A stretch of 64,000 nt of DNA, taken from the NCBI RefSeq assembly GCF_004000865.1, contig NZ_BIMB01000036.1, positions 1 to 64,000 of the forward strand, given 5' to 3'. The position numbers and the translations under genes are program-made. The notes below the pieces were generated by a model. The model made no database searches. It saw only the letters and a program-made list of their open reading frames with translations, and was not told the DNA's origin. The stretch is from Paenibacillus elgii NBRC 100335 (GTDB lineage Bacteria > Bacillota > Bacilli > Paenibacillales > NBRC-103111). Positions 59,321 to 64,000 of this stretch are shown here, one piece after another (the first letter of the stretch is position 1; every line of letters begins with the position of its first letter).

Positions 59321-60160
59321 ATGGTGTGTGCCTTTACATATGTTCACAAGCCCGGACCGCACGAGGCGGGTACGGATTTGAAGCTGTACTATTGCGGGAT
59401 GGAGGACTGTGCACCCGGACATTCCTGGGGACCCGGTCTGAAGGATCATTATAAAATTCATTACGTCCATCGCGGACGCGGCGTGTACCGGACTCCTTGG
59501 CAGACGTACGAGCTGTCGGCAGGATACGGCTTTCTCGTATCCCCGGACACGGTATCGTCCTATCAGGCGGACCTTGACGAGCCTTGGACGTATTCCTGGG
59601 CGGCCTTCAACGGGGTGCAGGCGAAGCATTATTTGCAGCGGGCCCGCCTCCGTCCGGAGCAGCCGGTCTTCGAGTGCCGCAGGCCGGAGGTCATCGAAGA
59701 CTGCCTTCAGCGCATGTTCGAAGCCGGCAAGAGATCCCCGAGCCGGGATATAAAGCTGCTGGGCGCGCTGTATGACTTTTTGTCCATACTGACCGACGAA
59801 GCTTATGAGGAAGAGGACATGCCGCCGGAAGCTTTTGTCCCGATGCGGGACAGGTATGTAAAACAAGCGTTGGAATTTATCGAAACGAATTATTCGAGGA
59901 ATTTTACGATAGAGGAGCTGGCCCATTCGATCGGTCTCGGCCGGAAATACTTGTCCCGGCTGTTCAAGGAAGCGCTCGGCGTATCGCCGCAGCACTTCCT
60001 CCTCCGGTATCGCATGGACAAGGCCTGTGAGCTGATGAACAACGGCGCGCTGTCGATCGGCCAGATTGCCTATTCGGTCGGCTATAAGGACCAGCTGTTG
60101 TTCTCACGCATGTTCAAGAAGATGAAGGGGCTGGCTCCCAGCCATTACAGGAACCGGTAG
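59321..60160 (+). CDS. AraC-family transcriptional regulator
   Basis: A 279-residue regulator with an N-terminal cupin-like sugar-sensing domain (about 1-150; GLKDHYKIHYVHRGRGVYRTPWQTYELSAGYGFLVSP) and a C-terminal double HTH (about 180-275; FTIEELAHSIGLGRKYLSRLFKEALG and IGQIAYSVGYKDQLLFSRMFKKMKG). GGAGG five bases before ATG 59321 or eight before the following GTG supports this start rather than 59276. A TATAAT sequence lies at 59265-59270 in the divergent region. It faces the second Lpl-type transporter operon, which ends just downstream. Confidence 0.93.
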   Translation: MVCAFTYVHKPGPHEAGTDLKLYYCGMEDCAPGHSWGPGLKDHYKIHYVHRGRGVYRTPWQTYELSAGYGFLVSPDTVSSYQADLDEPWTYSWAAFNGVQAKHYLQRARLRPEQPVFECRRPEVIEDCLQRMFEAGKRSPSRDIKLLGALYDFLSILTDEAYEEEDMPPEAFVPMRDRYVKQALEFIETNYSRNFTIEELAHSIGLGRKYLSRLFKEALGVSPQHFLLRYRMDKACELMNNGALSIGQIAYSVGYKDQLLFSRMFKKMKGLAPSHYRNR

Positions 60161-60285
60161 AATTGGCGGGGCTGCCGCCTCAGCCGACCCGGGAAACCTC
60201 CCGCAAGAAGAAAGTTTTTTTGCAAAGGAGCGTTGATTGAATCCGTCGCTGCAAGGCAGCCGGTCAGACGTCCAATGTTACAGAG

Positions 60286-61176
60286 CTATTCCTTAACAGA
60301 ACCGAGGGTGATGCCGTGAATAAAGAACTTTTGCAGGAAAGGATAAACGACCAGAATCGGCAGCATGGCGATAAAAATTTTAGCTGCATTCAAGGTCTGG
60401 TTGGAAATTTCGTTCAAGCGCTTTAATGTTTCCGAATCCGTATTAAATTGAGCGGGATCAATCTGGACGACCATCTGCCGAATATAGGTTTGCAGCGGAT
60501 AATTTTCAGGCTTCGTCATAAAGACCAGCCCGCTGAAAAACTCATTCCAGTGCCCGACAATACTAAACAGCGAAACCGTAGCAAGGACCGGTACGGAAAG
60601 CGGTATGAACAGGACGAACAAAGTGTACCAGGGGCCTGCTCCATCCACCAAAGCCGCCTCCTCCAGTTCCTTGGGCAAGTTCCGGAAGAAGTTCATGACC
60701 AGGATCACGTTGAATATAGGCAACCCGCCAGAGAGTACCAGAACCCAAATGCTGTCGATGAGCCCGTAAGCCTTTACGGTTTGGTAAAGCGGAATAAGTC
60801 CGCCGTTAAACAGCAAGGCAAACACCAGCACCCACATAAGAATGTTTCTTAAGCGAAAATCCCGGTTACTCTTGGATAACGGGTAAGCCATAAGCACGGT
60901 GACGATAAAGCTGAGAGAAGCCCCCAACACGACACGCTTCACGGACACCCAGAAGGAAAGGAAAAATTCGCTGTCCCGCATAATTTGCTGATAAGAAACC
61001 AAGTTAGCTCCAATCGGCCATAAACGGACGATGCCGGCGGCGGCAGCGGATTTTTCGCTTAGCGAAACCATCAGCGTATACCAAATGGGAAGGACGCACA
61101 AAAGCGCCACGGATACCAATACAAGGATGAGGATGACGTCGAACACTTTGGAGACGGTAGTCGATTCTTTAACCAT
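60286..61176 (-). CDS. Carbohydrate ABC permease, LplC type (second locus)
   Basis: The 296-residue permease has six helices and the EAA-type loop ELEEAALVDGAGPWYTLFVLFIPLSVP (about 187-213). The C-terminus LQKFFIHGITLGSVKE is typical of LplC/YtcP. It pairs with the LplB-type permease encoded 16 bases upstream. No ATPase gene is next to it. The sequence is clearly distinct from the permease at 9768, so the two loci serve different sugars. Confidence 0.93.
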   Translation of the reverse strand: MVKESTTVSKVFDVILILVLVSVALLCVLPIWYTLMVSLSEKSAAAAGIVRLWPIGANLVSYQQIMRDSEFFLSFWVSVKRVVLGASLSFIVTVLMAYPLSKSNRDFRLRNILMWVLVFALLFNGGLIPLYQTVKAYGLIDSIWVLVLSGGLPIFNVILVMNFFRNLPKELEEAALVDGAGPWYTLFVLFIPLSVPVLATVSLFSIVGHWNEFFSGLVFMTKPENYPLQTYIRQMVVQIDPAQFNTDSETLKRLNEISNQTLNAAKIFIAMLPILVVYPFLQKFFIHGITLGSVKE

Positions 61177-61191
61177 ATCAGCGCTCCTTTC

Positions 61192-62082
61192 TTAGAAAAT
61201 ACGGTAGCTTGTAAATCGGTTGGCGAGATAGTAGGAAATGGTGATCAAGATAAAACCTACCGCTGATTTTAACAGTCCTACGGCCGTAGCCAACCCATAC
61301 TGCAAATTCAGCAGACCTTCGCGGTATACCCAGGTATCGATAATATCACCGGTGGAGTACACAAGCGGATTATACAGGTTAAAGATTTGATCGAAGCCGG
61401 CATTGAGCACGTTGCCAAGGCTTAAGATGAGAAGCAGGAAAACCGTCGGCGCTATTCCCGGAAGCGTAACATGGATGAGACGATCCCAACGGCTCGCTCC
61501 ATCCAACGCCGACGCCTCGTACAGGGAAGGATTAATTCCCGTCAATGCGGCCAAATAAATAATCATATTAAAACCAAATTCCTTCCATACGTCGCTGCCC
61601 ACAACAAGAAATGGAAACAGCTCCGGCTTTCCCATAAACAGAATCGGTTCGATGTCGAACATGGAAAGGAGGTTGTTGACCGGTCCGGTATACGAGAAGA
61701 GATCGATAATAATCCCGCTGAGAATAACCCAGGACAGGAAATGAGGCAAATACACCAGAGTCTGTATCCACCTCTTGAACCTCACGATCCGCACTTCATG
61801 AAGCAGCAGGGCAAAAATAACCGGAATGATGAGATGCGCTGCTATCTTCATCACCGCGATAAACAAGGTATTAAAAAATATAAGTTTGCTGTCATTGAGC
61901 GAAAACATATATTCGAAATGATCCAATCCGATCCATTTCGAGCCCATCACGCCGCGAACAGGATGATAGTCCTTGAACGCAATGAGAATCCCAAACATCG
62001 GAACAATGCTGAACATGACTAGCCATACGTACCCCGGGAGAAGCATTAGATAATAATGTTTGGCGAATCCCTTGTTTTTCAA
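61192..62082 (-). CDS. Carbohydrate ABC permease, LplB type (second locus)
   Basis: A 296-residue permease with six helices, beginning KHYYLMLLPGYVWLVMFSIVPMFGILIAFKDYHPVRGVMGSKWIGLDHF, and the loop LYEASALDGASRWDRLIHVTLPG. It forms the channel with the LplC partner. It lies 75 bases after the binding-protein gene, with the stem-loop 62116-62138 between them. Confidence 0.93.
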   Translation of the reverse strand: MKNKGFAKHYYLMLLPGYVWLVMFSIVPMFGILIAFKDYHPVRGVMGSKWIGLDHFEYMFSLNDSKLIFFNTLFIAVMKIAAHLIIPVIFALLLHEVRIVRFKRWIQTLVYLPHFLSWVILSGIIIDLFSYTGPVNNLLSMFDIEPILFMGKPELFPFLVVGSDVWKEFGFNMIIYLAALTGINPSLYEASALDGASRWDRLIHVTLPGIAPTVFLLLILSLGNVLNAGFDQIFNLYNPLVYSTGDIIDTWVYREGLLNLQYGLATAVGLLKSAVGFILITISYYLANRFTSYRIF

Positions 62083-62115
62083 GCCGCCTTCCCTCCTTAA
62101 TATCCGATCGATAAA

Positions 62116-62138
62116 GACGCCGGACCAATGCCGGCGCC
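62116..62138 (-). other. Intercistronic stem-loop after the second binding-protein gene
   Basis: GGCGCCGG and CCGGCGTC pair around CATTGGT on the minus strand, followed by TTTATC. It is placed like the stem-loop at 8124-8162, directly after a binding-protein gene, and may likewise limit downstream transcription or protect the upstream mRNA. Confidence 0.55.
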
Positions 62139-62156
62139 CTTCGTTTGCAACTCCTG

Positions 62157-63809
62157 TTATTTCATCGTTTGTTCGATTTCTTTCGTCACTTGATCGCCGC
62201 CTTGCTTCTGCCAGTCTTTAACGAATTGATCGAAGGAATCCAGCGGGGCAGAGCCCATGATGATTTTTAAAAACGATTCTTTTTCCAGTTTAAGCAGGTT
62301 GGTCCACTTGTTTTCCATCGTTTGGGTACGTGTATAGGACAAGCTTTTGATTTTATTCACATTCGGATCGAAATGGTTTCTTCCTCCTACGAACAAGGAA
62401 TACGAGCGCATGAAATCCTTGTCAGCCATGTTCCAATTCTGGATGTCGATGTTATCGTAAGGCTGCAATTTGGTGTTTTTAATGGTTTCCAGCGTATTCT
62501 TCAACAGCTTATACTCCGTGTTGTCCGCATAGTCTTCCGGCTTTTTGGCGCCCGCCAACACCTCTTTCGCAGCTTTCATCTCGAACCCTATTTCGTCAAG
62601 AGGCGCAAAGAAGTTGCGGATCAGCATGAATTCGTTCCCGTATTTAGACTCGTCTCTAAGATAAAAATTATTGATCTTGATCGGTGCTTCTGGATTCGCA
62701 TAACCTTTGCGTACAACAAGGAATGTATTCGAAGGATTCGTTGTCATGACGTTGTACTTGCCGTTCTCTCCCAGCGGCAGCGCATAAGCCTGCCAGTTCG
62801 CCTTCGGATCGTTCTGCCAGGCGCTTGGCAGCGGCCAATACCCCCCATAGAACCCGCAGAAGAACATGCCGGCTTTTCCGCTGATCACAACTTCTTCCGG
62901 CGTCTTGCGAATGCCTATTTCCTTATCGATGAGGCCTTTAGCGTACATGTCTCGCAGCTTGGCAAGAGCCTTTTTGGCTTCCGGCATGGTAGAGCCGTAC
63001 ACCGGCTTCCCGTCGGCGCCCTTTACCCAAAATCCCGGATAGGCGTTATATGCCGAAAAAATGGCGGTAAAGTCAAAATTAGGCGGACCTTGGGTAAAAT
63101 CGTTGTACAAGCCCGTGCCTGCCGCAAGACCGATGGTGTCTGCTTTGCCGTTTCCGTCAGGGTCCTGTTCCACGAAGGCTTTTGCTACATTTTCCAGATC
63201 CTCCATTGTTTTCGGAGGCTGCAGTCCGAGCTTATCCAGCCAATCTTTACGAATCCACAGCCAGCTGAAATCTTCCGCGGTTACGGACGGAACAGCCATG
63301 ATCTTGCCGTCAAAGGTTACTTGGCTCTTGGCAAGCCCATCCGTGCTTTCAACGATTCTTTTGACAGCGGGGGACGCATATTTGTTGTAGGCATCGGTTA
63401 AATCCTCAATCTCTCCAGCTTTCACCATTTGATTCAGCTGCACCTGGTTGACTACCATCGCATCAGGTAAATCGTTGCTGGCGATAGCCAAATTCATTTT
63501 TTGATCAAAATTCGTTTTGGCGACCTGCCAAGCGATTTTCAGATCAATATTTAAGCTTTCTTTGATCGCTTTATTCCAGACATTGTTTTCGGGAGTTTCC
63601 CCTTTACTCGATTTAAAGCTCGGATCCACACTGTACGCGATATTGAGGGTAACTGGTTTCTCGTACTTTCCAAAAGGATCGGCAGCCACAGCCGGTTTAG
63701 AATTCGCTTCCGTGCTGCCCGTTGCACTTGGCCCGCCTGACGTGCCGGAACACGCCGTTACGGTAACCATAGAAGCGGCGAGTAGAACCATGACGGTTTG
63801 TTTTGACAT
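62157..63809 (-). CDS. Extracellular solute-binding lipoprotein (second locus)
   Basis: A 550-residue lipoprotein: lipobox VTVTAC (Cys about 20), a Ser/Gly/Thr linker, then a large family-1-like binding fold (NVWNKAIKESLNIDLKIAWQVAKTNFDQKMNLAIASNDLPDAMVVN; EDFSWLWIRKDWLDKLGLQPPKTMEDLENVAKAF). The segment DPDGNGKADTIGL resembles an EF-hand-like calcium loop found in many Lpl-type binding proteins. It is the first gene of the three-gene transporter operon. The upstream region contains a TATACT-like -10 about 40 bases ahead and the inverted repeat 63896-63993. Confidence 0.92.
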   Translation of the reverse strand: MSKQTVMVLLAASMVTVTACSGTSGGPSATGSTEANSKPAVAADPFGKYEKPVTLNIAYSVDPSFKSSKGETPENNVWNKAIKESLNIDLKIAWQVAKTNFDQKMNLAIASNDLPDAMVVNQVQLNQMVKAGEIEDLTDAYNKYASPAVKRIVESTDGLAKSQVTFDGKIMAVPSVTAEDFSWLWIRKDWLDKLGLQPPKTMEDLENVAKAFVEQDPDGNGKADTIGLAAGTGLYNDFTQGPPNFDFTAIFSAYNAYPGFWVKGADGKPVYGSTMPEAKKALAKLRDMYAKGLIDKEIGIRKTPEEVVISGKAGMFFCGFYGGYWPLPSAWQNDPKANWQAYALPLGENGKYNVMTTNPSNTFLVVRKGYANPEAPIKINNFYLRDESKYGNEFMLIRNFFAPLDEIGFEMKAAKEVLAGAKKPEDYADNTEYKLLKNTLETIKNTKLQPYDNIDIQNWNMADKDFMRSYSLFVGGRNHFDPNVNKIKSLSYTRTQTMENKWTNLLKLEKESFLKIIMGSAPLDSFDQFVKDWQKQGGDQVTKEIEQTMK

Positions 63810-63895
63810 GTAATCCCCTTCTTTCGTATCATTCAGCCTTGATTTTAGTATAAAAGAAATAGACGATACTCCGGGATAGGAAACGAGCGCAAATC

Positions 63896-63993
63896 CGGGT
63901 AGACAAATGCATGCAATTCATACGTTCATCCAGGTGTGCATACGATCGTTTTCTGACATCTGTCCCCCCTTGAATTGAACATTTATCTACCCG
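63896..63993. repeat. Long inverted repeat upstream of the second transporter operon
   Basis: CGGGTAGACAAAT (63896-63908) and ATTTATCTACCCG (63981-63993) match as inverted arms in 12 of 13 bases, separated by 72 bases. It may be a paired operator bound by a looping regulator. The window ends seven bases later. Confidence 0.55.
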
Positions 63994-64000
63994 TACAAAA

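Noticed and set aside
1..64000. CRISPR arrays, tRNA or rRNA genes, transposases, phage genes
   Set aside because: No regularly spaced repeats, cloverleaf-like sequences or recombinase motifs were recognised by eye; a tRNA or Rfam scan was not possible.

Overview
The window looks like a chromosomal segment of a Gram-positive endospore former of the Paenibacillaceae type (inference from gene content). The sequence shows G+C-rich coding regions, strong AGGAGG ribosome sites, a spore-coat transglutaminase (Tgl), a YheC/D spore-coat family protein, a CcdC homologue, and LplB/LplC-type sugar transporters paired with AraC regulators. No rRNA, tRNA, CRISPR array, transposase or phage module was recognised.

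Layout. 0-2.7 kb: a guanylate-kinase-like gene with an altered P-loop, a DinB-fold gene and an Nfu/HEAT (CvfC-like) gene. 3.1-14.1 kb, all minus: a carbohydrate locus with a membrane AraC regulator, two permeases, a binding lipoprotein, a heparinase II/III-type lyase, a GH88 unsaturated glucuronyl hydrolase and a GH29 fucosidase. The enzymes lack signal peptides, so an imported fucose- and uronate-containing oligosaccharide would be degraded in the cytoplasm. 14.3-18.2 kb: metallo-hydrolase, thiamine pyrophosphokinase, then a Crp/Fnr regulator divergent from a nucleoside hydrolase/Nudix pair.

18.3-25.1 kb is visibly more A+T-rich and reads as an accessory island. It holds an Sdp-type (sporulation-delaying-protein, cannibalism toxin) locus: SdpA, SdpB and an SdpC-like pre-toxin, a DCC thiol-oxidoreductase-like protein, and a GntR/YtrA regulator overlapping an eight-helix DUF1648-type membrane protein. 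That last pair may replace SdpR/SdpI as regulator and immunity. Several small secreted or membrane proteins follow. 25.2-29.2 kb encodes a BmrC/BmrD-like heterodimeric ABC exporter with one degenerate ATP site. 29.2-30.3 kb holds gene remnants.

30.3-42.4 kb carries a GT2-RecQ-RNase H operon, a protein with a disordered N-terminus and a helix-rich basic C-terminus, a 7TM sensor kinase/response regulator pair, a GNAT enzyme, a YidC paralogue, CcdC and YheC/D. 42.5-51.6 kb includes a tiny protein that is nearly half methionine, DUF1992, nitroreductase, a histidine kinase remnant, a GGDEF protein with a degenerate MHYT-like sensor, YhfH-like, an MGDG-synthase-like glycosyltransferase, an SDR, a WYL regulator and an ECF sigma/anti-sigma pair. 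51.7-58 kb: Tgl, dGTPase-like, LTA-synthase-like and GT-C membrane proteins. 58-64 kb: aldo/keto reductase divergent from an AraC regulator, then a second LplB/LplC transporter with its binding protein, preceded by a long inverted repeat at the window edge.

Starts were re-chosen wherever a Shine-Dalgarno sequence supported a shorter form than the longest open frame. Family names come from recognising motifs by eye; no search was run.
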